64,000 nt of DNA, from contig OY744616.1 in assembly GCA_963556255.1 (NCBI GenBank), forward strand, positions 4,336,898 through 4,400,897. The letters run 5' to 3'. Positions within the stretch are counted from its first letter, which is position 1. Every line of letters begins with the position of its first letter. The notes beneath the pieces were generated by a model. That model saw nothing but the letters and a program-made list of their open reading frames with translations, was not told the DNA's origin and ran no database searches. Below are positions 1-24,250 of this stretch, piece by piece. This stretch comes from Allolobophora icterica. Taxonomy: Eukaryota; Annelida; Clitellata; Crassiclitellata; Lumbricidae. A program made the position numbers and the translations under genes.

Positions 1-782
1 TATTCATTGTTCAGCGACACCTTGCGACTGGTATTGACAAGGTAATGGTAGGTGATTTGAAGTAAGACAGATTAATTTCCTACTGGAACAAAGATAAGTA
101 AAGTTAAGGTAATTTGAGGTAAGTTTGTGTTAAGTTAAGCAACAAGAGTACGTGGAGTAAGGTCAGTTGGGATAGGGAATCGTAGAATGTGGAAGGATCT
201 ACACAAAAAACAATGTGGAATTTAAACGAGCAGTGTATTATGAAATCTTTTCCGAACAAGGCTCTCTTACGAAAATTCACTCAGTCAACAGCACTTGGCC
301 ATAATTTCATTTATTTTTCTTCCAGTTGGTTCTTTATTTTAACGACGTTCAACGTTCCATGTATTCAACCAAAGTGTTGCGACTAGTTCCACACTAATCT
401 AAGTTTAAAATACAGTTTTAGACATGTGTTAATAGGACGCCAACACCAATGCAAGCAATGGTTCCGTTCCGGAGTTTAATATGTTATCACATTCATATAT
501 TTAGTGCATTAAAGAAATACCCTTATATAGCTTTGGTTGACGTCGTTTTAAAGGCGTCTAGAGAGAGAGAGCGAGTCGTGTATTATTCAATGTTCAGCGA
601 CATCTTGCGACTGGAATTTACAATGTAAGGGTAGGTGAAGTCAAGTACGAGAGATTAACTTCGGCGTGGATGAAAATTTATAAGGTAAGATAATTAAGCC
701 TAAGATAAATCAAGCGAAGTTAGTTTAGGGTAAGTTGGTGTTAAGTTAAGCTAAAGGAGGTAAGTTGAGTATTGTATTGTAT
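1..782. repeat. Diverged direct repeat pair in gene-poor DNA
   Basis: No gene is visible here. Bases about 1-150 and about 580-755 are diverged copies of one sequence: both begin with a 'ttcagcgacatcttgcgact'-like stretch and continue into runs rich in GGTAAG and 'taagttaagc'. The start of each copy is the B module of the dispersed family described at 10.1 kb, and 543-565 resembles its A module. If the transporter gene on the minus strand continues, this is part of its 3' intron. Confidence 0.5.
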
Positions 783-1490
783 TGTATTGTATTTAAACAT
801 TTATAAAGCGCCTCTAGTAGGGTGAACCGTTCAGAGGCGCTCCCAGTGCGCAAGGCCGAGAGAAAAGAAATAAGTCTTGAGGAAAGTAAAAGAAGATGAG
901 GGGTTACTTATTAAAATTAAAGAGCGAGTAGAAGGAGACAGTGTATTCCAGAGAGAGGGACCAATTGAGGCAAAAGATCGGGACTGAGCCATAGCTGTTC
1001 TAGTACGAGGAACTGAGAGATCAAATCTGTTTGAGGAGCGAAGTGGACGATGCGAAGAGACAGAAAGAGGCCGGTGAATTACATCAATTAAATATTTGGG
1101 GGCGAGACCCCGCTGTGTCTTTGACACCAGAATAAGGATTTTAAACTTAATACGTGCAGAGAGAGGAAGCCAGTGCAGTTTCTCAAACATGAAGGATGAA
1201 ATGCGTGAGTAGCGTGGCAGACGGGCAATTAATCTCGCAGCTGCATTTAGGACTGACTGCAGAGGCATGAGACGGACCTTAGGAAGACCGATTAGAAGCG
1301 AATTGCAGTAGTCAATTCTGGAGCAAATGAAAGCATGGACCAGCGTTGTGAAAACAGAGGAAGAGACAGATCGTCGAACAGCCCTGAGACGCCTTAAGTG
1401 GAAGTAGGAAACACGTGTGAGGTTAGAGATGTGATCTTTGAAGGAGAGAGAGCTATCAAGCGTAACACCTAGGTCACGTAAGCTCTGATG
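783..1490 (-). mobile_element. 5'-truncated CR1/L2-type LINE, RT C-terminal region
   Basis: Read on the minus strand, this encodes the C-terminal part of a non-LTR reverse transcriptase: 'RDLGVTLD', then 'SVLNAAARLIARLP', 'HWLPLSARIKFKILILV' and the closing 'SFASIGPSLWNTLS'. The frame is open from about 1486 to 831, but the enzyme core is missing. The 3' end carries the AGCGCCTC/GAGGCGCT hairpin at 808-842 followed by a pentanucleotide repeat (TATTG read on the plus strand) at 769-795. It is a dead 5'-truncated insertion lying in or beyond the 3' part of the transporter gene. Confidence 0.85.
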
Positions 1491-1559
1491 AGGGAGGGAA
1501 TCGTAGAATTAGGAAGATTCTGTACAAACAACAACACGCTGTCGTCATCATCATCGTCG

Positions 1560-1660
1560 TCGTTGTCATCATCATTTTGATGAGTAACTTCTATTGCGCC
1601 GGTGTCTAAGGCACAAGGCATCAAACATAGCGCACCAAAACCGAGCTGTACAGTCATTTA
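1560..1660 (-). mobile_element. SINE fragment, 'GATTATGG / CCGGCGCAATAG' family
   Basis: The reverse complement matches the copies near 55.15, 56.36 and 63.3 kb: a 'gccttgtgcattagacaccg' core, then 'gcgcaatagaagttactaat'. Only the 3' half is present, next to a short GTC/ATC repeat. No intact Pol III box is seen in this copy. Confidence 0.6.
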
Positions 1661-1755
1661 CGTCGTCATTATCATTTTCGTCGTAGTCGTCATCATTGTC
1701 GTCGTTGACTGAGAGAGCGTACGTAATGATCGGCGTTCAAAGTGGAGTGACCTAC

Positions 1756-14534
<12,779 letters not shown>

Positions 14535-15954
14535 CTGATTAGCAGACGGTTTCACCTTTGACCTTTATAATCCAGAGACCGATTTTACAATCTGCCGCCC
14601 TTAGGCCATGTTTCTTTGCCGTGTCTAATATGTTGGTTCCTAAGTTTAACAATTATCATTATGATTATTTCCATTTATTATCTCGCTCGAAGTCTTTTGG
14701 TTAATTAATTACTGTTTAACGACACTGTGTCATAACATAGATGATTAGCATCGCCCTACTCCTTTCGCCAGGCTTTGGACTGGCATTGCCAGAATACGAG
14801 CAGCGGTGCAGAAGTTCTGCGCTTTCTTAACGCTAGTTAAGCTAATATATAGAGTCAGCTGAATCCGTTATAAAGGTGTTTAATATCGACCGTTACTCGT
14901 GGCCTCGTTGTTTCCTATAGCAAATCCATTAGTGTGTTGATCTCCTTCGGTTGTCTCTTGTTCCGCAATGTCGAGCCGACTCAGTATAACCACGGTTCGA
15001 ACCGCAGCGCTTGAATCACAGACTATTTCGATCTCTGGTAACAACAGACATTCTTTAGCATAAGATTCTGGCTAGGCTCAAAGTCTCGCACACAAATTAA
15101 ATGGTTCGCACCGTGCAGTAATGTCTTATAATAACTTACAAATTTCTAGCGTATGGTTAAGATGTCCTGTACACAGATGTCTGGTGTTGCGCCGCAGTTA
15201 GTGTGGTCTACATAATGACAATACTGGTCCTGCCAAACACTATAGCGTTGCATAAGTCTTCGTGGCCTACTTAGTAATTATAAACGTACTTTGGATCTCA
15301 GAAATTTTTCAGCGTCACAGAATAGCCTCGTCAGAGACACAACCAGGTATTCAGTCGTTATGTCAAACCGGGTTCCATTTATTTCAAGGTCATTTGCAAT
15401 TGAGCGAACTTGATAAAGAAACCTAATCACGTGATGATGTCGACGACAACGACAAATATAGTAGACAACGACAACACTGATGACACACATTTGGTGTTAC
15501 TGTCCACATAGAGAATGTATAACTGTACAGTCGTCTTCAAACGGTTCGAGAGTAAGTCATCAATATTATAACGGTTCGAGAGTAGGCCTAAGTCATCAAC
15601 ATATCACGCTAAGCATATACGGACTCCTATTGGCCTATGGCTGCCTAATAGTATAGGCTGTTTTAGGCATGCATCTATGAGAAACCAAACGATCATTAGT
15701 CATAAAACATAAGGCAAGCAATGAATCAATAATAGTCTAAGGGTTAATTGCTGTAATTAACGACGCTATGTCGTAAAAAGATGATAACGTCGCCCTCCTC
15801 CTTTATCACTATCAGGGTAGGTTACAAGGTAGGGGAGTTTTATAGCCTGATTGACCCCTTTGGATCTTGACCTGGAACCGATTTCACCCCTGTAATCTAT
15901 TATGATTTGACTGAGCGCCTGTGAATAAGCTGGTTCCCGAGACTTCACTTCTTT

Positions 15955-16015
15955 GAATAGAATAGAATAGAATAGAATATTCTTTATTGGAACCAATTGC
16001 AAACTGCACCTTGGT
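15955..16015 (-). mobile_element. LINE 3' end, (GAATA)n tail
   Basis: Pentamers 'agaatagaatagaatattct' are followed by 'ttattggaaccaattgcaaa' and 'ctgcaccttggtgtac'. Reversed, this is the same AATAAAGAATA plus short stem that ends the LINE at 27.4 kb, with a different microsatellite. Confidence 0.6.
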
Positions 16016-16318
16016 GTACAGCAACATAAACGTGTTTGTACAGATAATATACTAATAATATGTTAATGTTAGCTATACTAATAATTGTCTCAGTTATCCC
16101 CAATTTATATTTTTTATAATTTATTAATTAATTTTATTAATTTATAGCGTATACTAAGCAGCTTCATAAAGCATCCTAATGATGAACGCTTTTCTGGACA
16201 AGCTATCCGCGGTCGGGATCTCCAGATCGTGAGCTCGTGGGCGCAGGAGGTGGCCTGTGCGTTTGATAGGTAAGTAAGTATATCCTTTATTAATTAAGGT
16301 GGCAGCAGATCTTTATGG

Positions 16319-16484
16319 CAGGGGCGTCTACACCATAGAAACCTTGGAGCAAATGCTCCACCCAAGAAATAGGGGAAAGATCTGTCAGTGCGTGTGCCAC
16401 CATTTTAGAGGGGAGGAACGGGGAGGGGGAAGAAGAGGGGAAAAGGGACGTTGCTCCAATGACTTAGGGGGAATAGACGCCCCT
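16319..16484. mobile_element. hAT-like MITE, 166 bp
   Basis: The termini are 'CAGGGGCGTCTACACC' and its near complement 'GAATAGACGCCCCTG'. The flanking octamers CTTTATGG and CTTGCGGG match at 5 of 8 positions, so the target duplication is decayed. The same family in the opposite orientation is found at 42815-42983 with a perfect duplication. Confidence 0.78.
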
Positions 16485-16689
16485 GCTTGCGGGACATGTC
16501 CCTGAATATTCCGTACTGCGGCGAAAAGTCGAGAGTCGGCCAAGCGGCAGTGCTGTTCTATGGAGGGGGTGTCTTCTGGGAGGTAGAGTCCTCTGATGAG
16601 ACGCCGTAGGACCCCTCCCAGTCTATCACGGGCGCTGTAGAAATCTCGAGATTACGATTACGATTATGAATGCGATATATCCTACTAGG

Positions 16690-17200
16690 GTTCAGTGTTC
16701 AACGACGTCTTTTTGGCAACAAAGGCCGTTGACGTCGACATAAATTATTTTTGAACAGTTCTCACCGTTGGTATAACTGTTAATATGACAGAGTATCACC
16801 TAAAATCGGAGCCTCGAACAAAGACTAAATAGCATCGATTCACAGCGTTTTGAAGGTGTCTAAAGGCCGTTGACGTCGACTGTACGACTTCCATGACAAT
16901 AAAATATCTAATATCGGAACCGCGCCCCATGACTATATTACATCAGTTAACAACGTTTTGAAGGTATCTAAAGAGATCGCTCTAACTAATCGGTAGAGGA
17001 GGGTGGTCCAGGAGTTTAACGACATTTTATGGCAACAAAGGCCACTTACGTCGACAGAAATTATTAGGAACAGTAATCACCGTTTGTATGAGATAGTACA
17101 GCAACGACTAACCAATAAATAGTCGAGGACTTATTAATATTCCAAAAGTTTAACGACATCTTATGTCTGGTGAGGCCGTTGACGTCTTCAAATAAAATTT
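16690..17200. repeat. Cluster of B and A modules
   Basis: B modules ('aaaggccgttgacgtcgac' class) lie at about 16695-16742, 16858-16880, 17010-17055 and 17150-17195. A modules lie at 16836-16865 and 16941-16975. The order A then B, tens of bases apart, is the same as in the 134-bp array. Confidence 0.8.
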
Positions 17201-17453
17201 ATTGTATAATTATCAGTTCATTATCTTGAAATGCAGATGATTCGTTCCAGGTATTCATTGGTTTGCATGCGTATAATTAAGAGGCTTCTGGTTTCACGGT
17301 GTTAGTAGAGACAAAATCCGTCGAAAGAAATTTTGTTATCCGGCTGGTAACTAAGGCAACGACGTCTCTTTGATCTTAATTTCAATTCAGTTTCTTCCCA
17401 TTTTAAAGTAAAGTATATACATGTAGGCCTACGTATAACAGAGCGTCTGATTT

Positions 17454-17526
17454 AAGGCGAGCGATCGATCGCTCTCCTTGGTCGCTCGCCTTGCAAAGGT
17501 ACCGGCGAGCGATTTACCGCTCGCCT
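17454..17526. repeat. Two GC-rich hairpins side by side
   Basis: AGGCGAGCGA and TCGCTCGCCT enclose a CGATCG-rich loop; GGCGAGCG and CGCTCGCC form a second stem just after. They stand out against AT-rich surroundings. No element boundary was found. Confidence 0.75.
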
Positions 17527-18528
17527 AGCCGAAGGCTTCTCACCGTCGGTGACACTCGGTCGTTGCTCGCTGAGTTTGAGTTAGACTCCAAGACGATAGA
17601 CGAACCTGGAGCCAGACTATTATTGTATTTACCTAATTGAGATTCCTTTAATTTACTAACTTGCGACAGCAGTGACTGCGTGCCGTGATCTGTCCTAATT
17701 ACTGCTGAGTGATCACTCCAATTTCGTGCAACATGATTGGCCATAACAAGACAGCCGAAACCTCACGCCGCGTGACATCAACCGTGACATCACCAATTTC
17801 GGATATTATTTTAAACAACAATGGCGGCGAAGATGAGCATGTCGAATAATAATATACAGTTGAGCACATAGGCCCCTATCTGTCATTGAAATTAGGCGAC
17901 TCGTTCGATGTCGATGTAGTCGAAATAGAAAACTGTGAACAAAATTTACTGCAAGTCCTACAGAAAGCACACCGATAAGATTCAAATGGATTGCCGGCTG
18001 AAAGGTCAAGCTAAAAATAAGTGTTCAACGTATGCCGAAGGTTCAAGCAACGTTGTGAAATAAGCCGTCACACGTCATCTTACGTCAATGGTAGGTTTCT
18101 AGCGAATGTTCATTCATTCTGAGATTTTACATAGCGCCTCTTCAAGAGACCTACTCAGATAACGGAACTGAAGTAAGATAGGCCTACTAGATGAGTACTA
18201 TATGCAGCGATACGAAAAATTACGATAACGGTATACAAAATACGCTGTACACAAAAGCTCCCGGGATCGACCGCATATCGCTCGATTTTCAACCCGCCTA
18301 CCATTTTCAAATCAGACGCACTGACGTATAAGTCTGTTAGCAATTCTTTTCAGTGGCCATTAAGGCTTTTATCGGTGACTAAACACGCTCTGATGTTCGT
18401 ATGTTTGCCGCTCAACAGGACCTCAGCAGCTTCAACAGCTCGCTTTTATTAATATTTGAGACCATAAACGCTCATTTGGTTTAATTTAAAAGATCAACGA
18501 GACATTTAGTTAAAAAAAATTCAAGAAC

Positions 18529-18531
<3 letters not shown>

Positions 18532-18592
<61 letters not shown>
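18532..18592. repeat. (AT)n microsatellite
   Basis: An uninterrupted AT dinucleotide run of about 60 bases. Confidence 0.97.
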
Positions 18593-18595
<3 letters not shown>

Positions 18596-19029
18596 ATTTA
18601 GTTATATGCAATGATCAGTTGTTATCTAATTTATTTTTAAGGTATTATTACAAATTAATTACATATTAAATACAAGCTATTTTATGTCGTTTTGTACATT
18701 TTCATATAATAAAATTATGCGCAAATAATTTATTAAGCATATTCATTCATATTTGATCCAGTTTAAGATTCACACATGTTAAATTTCAACATGTGACAAT
18801 AGTTGCTATAGCTACCTACTTTGGTGTGTCTAAATCGAAAAAGTAATCGTTGTGTTTTGTATATTGCATCATTTAGCAACGTTTTAAAGGTGTCCAAAAC
18901 CAACTTGGTGTAATTCAGTGTTTAACGACTGCCATGGCCGTTGACGTCGAACAACGCAAGAACTCGAAAATCGATTTGGATTGCTGAAAATCACGGCTGT
19001 CGAAGAGTACCTTAGTGCCCGCATAAGTG

Positions 19030-19990
19030 ACGTATTGCCCTAATATTATAGACACAAGATTTGCAAAGGTTTGTTATGTGGGATTGGAATGTGAGATTAC
19101 TGTCCAAAGTGAGCCCAATTGTTTTGATATTGGAACAACAGTGCCAGCAAGGTAAACGCTAGAATAAGAAGGGAAAGACTCTTTGGCGTGAGCCAAACAT
19201 GACTGCCCCTCAGACTTATCTTGGTTTATAAGTAAGACCGTTGAAGCAGAACCATGCATGCATTAAAGAGAGGCACTCTTCTAGTATTGCTTTTCCGGAC
19301 TGATCCGTTGGTGACAGAGCGATTACAAGCTGAGTATCATCAGGACGCTGCTGTAAATGGACTTCAAAGTGATTGGCTATGTGACTGATTGGTGAAGTCA
19401 ATATTGTAAATAATAATGGACCCAGAACAGAGACCTGAGATACCCCAGCAGTGCAGAGAGAAGGATCCGATCGAGCAGTACCAATACCCACTTGCTGAGA
19501 CCGATTGCAGAGATAAGAATGTAACCAATTTAAGGCAGTCCCTGGGACACCGAAGCTTCTACTGAGTCTAGAAAGAAGGTGGTGGTCAATAGTGTTGAAA
19601 GCAGCGCAAACCGTGAGGCATGCCTTTCCTTTGTCAATGGACGAGAAGATGTCCAGTTTCTGAGAGCAGTTTCAGTAGAGTATACACCTTCGCAGTAACT
19701 TGCCAATCAGTTTACCGGCGGTAAGGTGATTGGTACGGACTGAAATTAGGAGATGCAGTAATGTGTTTCTTGATTCCTGTAAAAAAGAGACGTTCGAGAA
19801 GCTTAGAAATGCTGTTACGGTTGGAAATGGGTCTAAAGTTTGAGAGGCTTTTGATGTCCAGGTCAGGTTTCTTAAGTAATGCAGATTTAAAACTTGATGG
19901 AAAGCAGCCTTCAGCGAAAGACAAGTTGGCCGAATGTGCAATAAAGTGGAAGAAATATGGCGAATATCACTCTTAAAAGAGGTGTGCAAT
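19030..19990 (-). mobile_element. LINE reverse transcriptase remnant
   Basis: On the minus strand the order is 'LLKKPDLDIKSLSNFRPISN' with 'SKLLERLFF' (RT motif 1-2 region), then '[17 protein letters not shown]' and 'SVLGPLLFTILTSPISHIAN', then a damaged catalytic box reading 'RPDDTQLVIAL' in place of YADD. Frameshifts separate the pieces. It is the same family as the remnant at 59.4-60.1 kb. Confidence 0.85.
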
Positions 19991-20609
19991 TATTTTCAAC
20001 AATGTTCACCCTTCGTATGGCATAATACAATCTGAATTTGACATCAAGGATAATAATATAGCATGCAGCGTAAATATGCCCTAAACAAAGCCCTGCGAAA
20101 AATTGCTAAGTTTTGCAGGCGTTTAATATTCGCGTTCTGGGTCAATTTGACTTTAATTTTATTGCTCATGGCTATAAGTAGCCCGTTACGTCTTCAATTA
20201 GAAATAGTAATTAATTAAGATTTGATGACCCATTGAAAGAATTACGAAGTTTTCTGTGCTTTTTACTAAAGACCACATTCTAGTGTCTCGATCTTCTTCC
20301 ACACTAATATGAACTTCGTGAGGGGCTTGCATTTCTCTATTAAAACTGCGAGTAGCTTACTGCTTTGGTCAAAGTCTTTAGGCTAAGAGTGCTTAGGCCT
20401 TTAAGTCCTTGTATGCCTTGACATAAATAGGTCTAAAGTGCACAGGCTTGTCGTCATTACGTGGATCCTCGTGCAAAGTGTATTCGACAACCACTTACGT
20501 GTAGAGTTGACGGCGCAGGTGATGTTGTTAATGCGGGGGTCTAGTAATTGGATGAAAATTGAAGTATTCTGGGATAGATAACACCAAAGCGCCAAGCCGA
20601 TAAAGACCG

Positions 20610-20740
20610 ATCGTAACTGTAATTGTAAAGAAGCATTTATAAAACGCTGTTCTAAAGCTGAGCGCAGGACACCAGACTATTCAGAAGCGCTGCGTCAAGT
20701 CAGATTAATTGTCTACGAGAAGGGAGCGTGTTAATCAACC
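20610..20740 (-). mobile_element. Retroposon 3' end, TTACGAT-tailed family
   Basis: 'tttataaaacgctgttctaa' and 'gcgctgcgtcaagtcaga' match the copies at 7.8, 48.4 and 60.5 kb. Confidence 0.55.
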
Positions 20741-20779
20741 CCAACGGGGTCCAAGGCATCTTGAAACATTTGATGTACG

Positions 20780-20935
20780 TGTACGAGAGGCCGGGGGTTC
20801 AAATTCCATCAGGGTAGAATTGTTTCGAGTTCTCGGCTCCATCTGCGTTTATTAGCGAATGGCGAGGTCAGACAGTGAGGGAGAGGACTGGCCACCCGCT
20901 CGCACAAACCGAACATGAGAAATTGAAGTCGCCTA
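20780..20935 (+). mobile_element. tRNA-like SINE remnant
   Basis: 'gaggccgggggttcaaattc' looks like a decayed B box. The following 'gagaggactggccacccgct' and 'gagaaattgaag' recur, reversed, at 50340-50440. The A box is not convincing. Confidence 0.4.
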
Positions 20936-20939
20936 CACT

Positions 20940-22165
20940 AAACTAGCCTAAGACAATGCTCTTCTTTTGGTTAATTGCGGTTAAACGTTTAATTGCGGTT
21001 AAATCTTTTGGCATTGCTGACTCTGCTCTTCTTTGGTTTCGCTCATTCCTTACTGATCGCTCTGTTTCTGTTGTTTTTGGACCTACCCGCTCTCCTTGGA
21101 CCCACATCCCGTATGGACTACCTCAGGGCTCTGTCCTTGCCCCCCTTCTGTTCATTTTGTATACCTCGGATCTAGCTGGGGTTCTTGGTCCAATGGGTGT
21201 TTTGTCTCACCAATACGCTGATGACACACAGGCATACCTCCATGGTCCAGCCAACTCAGCTGCTCTTATGGTTGAACGCATCCTGGAGGCTTCCTCTGCT
21301 CTTGATCTCTGGTTGTCCTCAAATCGCCTTCGTCTTAACTATGATAAAACCAAGTACATTTGGCTTGGCAATCGTGTCCAGCTTGCCAGGATTGATGCTG
21401 ACTCTCTGCGCCTCAGGTTTCCCAATGTGTACTTCTCCTCCTCTGTCTGTGATCTTGGATTTGTCCTAGATCCTACTCTTTCTCTCTCTGATCATGTCAA
21501 TTGTGTCTCTCGCTCGTGTTTTTACTATTTACGCCAACTTCGTGCCATTCGCCAGTCTCTTCCGCTGCATGCGATTGTGACCTTGGTTCATGCTCTGATC
21601 TGTACTAGGATTGACTATGGAAATGCTGTCTATATTGGCCTGTCCTCTACTAACACATCTAAACTTCAGTCCATCCTTAATGCTGCTGCTCGCCTTATAG
21701 GGGGCATCATGAAGTTTGCCCATATCTCTTCCTACATCCGTGACTCCCTTCACTGGCTTCCCATTCACCAACGCATTCAATTTAAGGTCCTTTCCCTCAT
21801 GCGTAACTGTCTTGTTGGCTCAGCTCCGCTGTATCTCAGGGCTTACTGCACCCCAGTTTCCAGTTTGCCTGGTCGGGCCTCTCTCCGGTCATCTGCCCGT
21901 GGCCTCTTGTTAGTCCCTTGGATGCGCACTGCTACTGCCCAGTCCCGTAGTTTTGCGGTTGTGGGCCCTTCCAGTTGGAACAGCCTTCCTCAGGGCTTTA
22001 GGCTTGTCCTCCTCTCTCTGTCTCCTGCCCAGTCTCGCAAGCGCCTGAAAACATTTCTCTTTGTCAGTGAAGACACTGACACGGGTCGGGAGCGCCTCTG
22101 TTTATGAGTGGCGCTATATAAATCCTCAATTACAATTACAATTACAATTACAATTAAACGTCGCT
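20940..22165 (+). mobile_element. CR1/L2-type LINE, 5'-truncated, intact 383-codon 3' ORF
   Basis: The frame 20956-22107 is uninterrupted. It carries RT motifs 'GLPQGSVLAPLLFILYTSDL' and 'QYADDTQAYLH' (catalytic Y-A-D-D), then the thumb-like region 'LNYDKTKYIWLG', 'SVCDLGFVLDPTLSLSDHV', 'ARLIGG', 'LHWLPIHQRIQFKVL' and 'SFAVVGPSSWNSLP', closing 'KRLKTFLF'. The endonuclease and RT motifs 0-3 are missing through 5' truncation. Immediately after the stop come the hairpin AGCGCC...GGCGCT at 22091-22118 and an (ATTACA)n tail. The best-preserved copy of this family here. Confidence 0.93.
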
Positions 22166-22290
22166 GTGTCATCACCCTCCTGCTTTGCTCATTCTGTGGT
22201 CTGACACCACTAAAGTACGTGCAGCGGTAGTTTCTACTGTGACTTCATCTTATGACCACCAGGGCCGTAAACTTCGAAGTTGACTTACTT
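22155..22290. repeat. C and B modules
   Basis: 'ttaaacgtcgctgtgtcatc' with 'accctcctgctttgctc' is a C module. 'cttatgaccaccagggccgt' at about 22250 is a degenerate B module. Confidence 0.55.
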
Positions 22291-22494
22291 TTGAAATTGA
22301 TCTCAAGTAACTGTTGAAATACTGGCTCTGTTACTCTGCTTCGTATTCTTATAGTCAAAGATAAAATTTAAAAGAGGTGTGCTAAGTTTAGTTACAGAGC
22401 GAACCAATTTAACAGTTCAAAGAGGTATGTGAGGGATTTCTCGCTCCACTGATTTTACATGCGATGAATACTTTATAGATTATGATAACAGCGT

Positions 22495-22965
22495 TACAGA
22501 AGTGGAGATCCATGTTTCTTGAAGGGCAATGAGATCAGATGGACGGCAACAGGTGACAAGATCATTTAGGGCGATGGAGTTTTTGGAGTTGAGAAAAGAC
22601 CGAATATTTAACGAATAAAGTAGAAATTTCTTGTTGGGAGACCCGGATTTATGAAGTGAAGAATGCTTGCTGGGACCAGGATTTGTTTTGATGTCACCGG
22701 AAAGCAGAAGAGTGAGCGAGGTTTGTCGGGAGTTTATGGCAGAAAAATGAATTATGGAACGGCGAGTGATGATGAATGAAGCGGAAGGAATGGTGTTAAA
22801 TGAGAATACTGTACAGTGGCGGTTGGTACTGCAGAATTGGGGCACGAGAGGTGTTTAGGTCCGATGGGATTTAGAGAGAGACGGAGGCACACAAACAGTA
22901 GTAATGTCGAGGCAAAGGTAGGCATTGTGAAATTTTCAAAATGGCCGAAGACGCAAATACACAAA
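22495..22965 (-). mobile_element. LINE 5' part: 2A-like motif and start of APE endonuclease
   Basis: The minus-strand frame 22845-22480 reads 'LTLLLSGDIKTNPGPSK' and then 'LLYSLNIRSFLNSKNSI' and 'SDLIALQETWI', the first strand and catalytic Glu region of an APE-type endonuclease. D-x-E-x-N-P-G-P is the 2A ribosome-skipping signature; here Glu is replaced by Lys. 2A-like sequences before the endonuclease are known in CR1-type LINEs of sea urchins and other invertebrates. The RT is absent and the copy is truncated at the endonuclease. Confidence 0.82.
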
Positions 22966-23099
22966 GGCGTCTCGCGGTAGATTAGAAATTAACCTGAGGA
23001 GTTTTAGTGACAGTTTTGGTTATTTTAAATGAAATAGGATCGATCTGACCTGATATCCTGAGTAAAAGAACCAAAAAAGAATATTAAGCCAAAAGCAAG

Positions 23100-23405
23100 A
23101 CCGATGAAAAAGCAGAAAATTGATCCAAAGTCAACATAACGCTCAGACAGCAACGCTGGTGCCCTAGTCCATTTACGAGACAGCGCCAAACCAGTATAGC
23201 AACCTCATAGCAGATACGCTGTGGGACAGAGAGCCAACGCAGCACATCACGCATGTAGGTAGAAATAGGGGCATATTTAGGGATGCGACCAATAAGCCGA
23301 GCAGCTGAACGAAGCATGCACCCGGTCGAGGTGGCCAATCAATCCAAGCGGCAGACCAACCAAGATCCGCACTGCAGTGATCCAGCCTGCTTGCTATAAA
23401 TGCAT
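23100..23405 (-). mobile_element. LINE RT C-terminal fragment
   Basis: 'HAFIASRLDHCSA', 'AARLIGRIPKYAPIS' and 'RICYEVAILVWRCLVNG' occur in two minus-strand frames. The adjacent triplet repeat at 23407-23504 would be on its 5' side, so it is not its tail. Confidence 0.75.
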
Positions 23406-23406
23406 G

Positions 23407-23472
<66 letters not shown>

Positions 23473-23504
23473 CGACGACGACGACGACGACGATGACGAT
23501 GATG
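23407..23504. repeat. (GAT)n microsatellite
   Basis: Perfect GAT triplets change to GAC triplets at about 23470. Ser, Ile and Asp runs over it are artefacts. Confidence 0.95.
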
Positions 23505-23574
23505 AGTCTACGATAGCCAGCTTGAATGCCCAGTTTCGTGGGACATGGTATTCGATTGGTTGCAGCGCTTCTTT

Positions 23575-23613
23575 TAGACACCTTTTAAACGCAATTAACA
23601 AATGCTATATAGG
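23575..23613 (-). repeat. A module
   Basis: 'agacaccttttaaacgcaat' followed by 'aaatgctatatagg': a clear reverse-oriented A module. Confidence 0.75.
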
Positions 23614-23815
23614 AATGGGACACGCCAGTAGATTGCTTGCAGGGTAGAGAGCTTTTTGGAAACCTGTACTGAGTAGGTCGTCGTACATTTCAAGTAGCAC
23701 ATGTCCGCTACAGGGGCAGCTTTTTAATGCATGCAACAGCTTCTGATAGCACATTGAGCTTCTTAAGAGTAGGCCTACTATTGCATCGTGTTTGACGATA
23801 TTTTCAAGTCTAGAG

Positions 23816-24249
<434 letters not shown>

Positions 24250-24250
<1 letters not shown>

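Larger units (their letters stand above)
14535..19029. other. Upstream region of the transporter gene: dispersed repeats
   Basis: No coding exon is recognised. It holds a C module at 14703-14815, an A module at 14846-14885, a second C module at 15748-15810, LINE 3' ends at 15955-16015 and 16268-16300, and a hAT MITE at 16319-16484. B and A modules cluster at 16690-17200 and 18850-18955, with GC-rich hairpins at 17454-17526, a LINE tail remnant at about 18125-18155 (minus) and an (AT)n array at 18532-18592. The promoter of the transporter should lie just above 14534; no clear TATA box is seen. Confidence 0.5.

Noticed and set aside
831..1268. Host gene at the left edge
   Set aside because: The peptide is the generic C-terminus of LINE ORF2, followed by the LINE hairpin tail.
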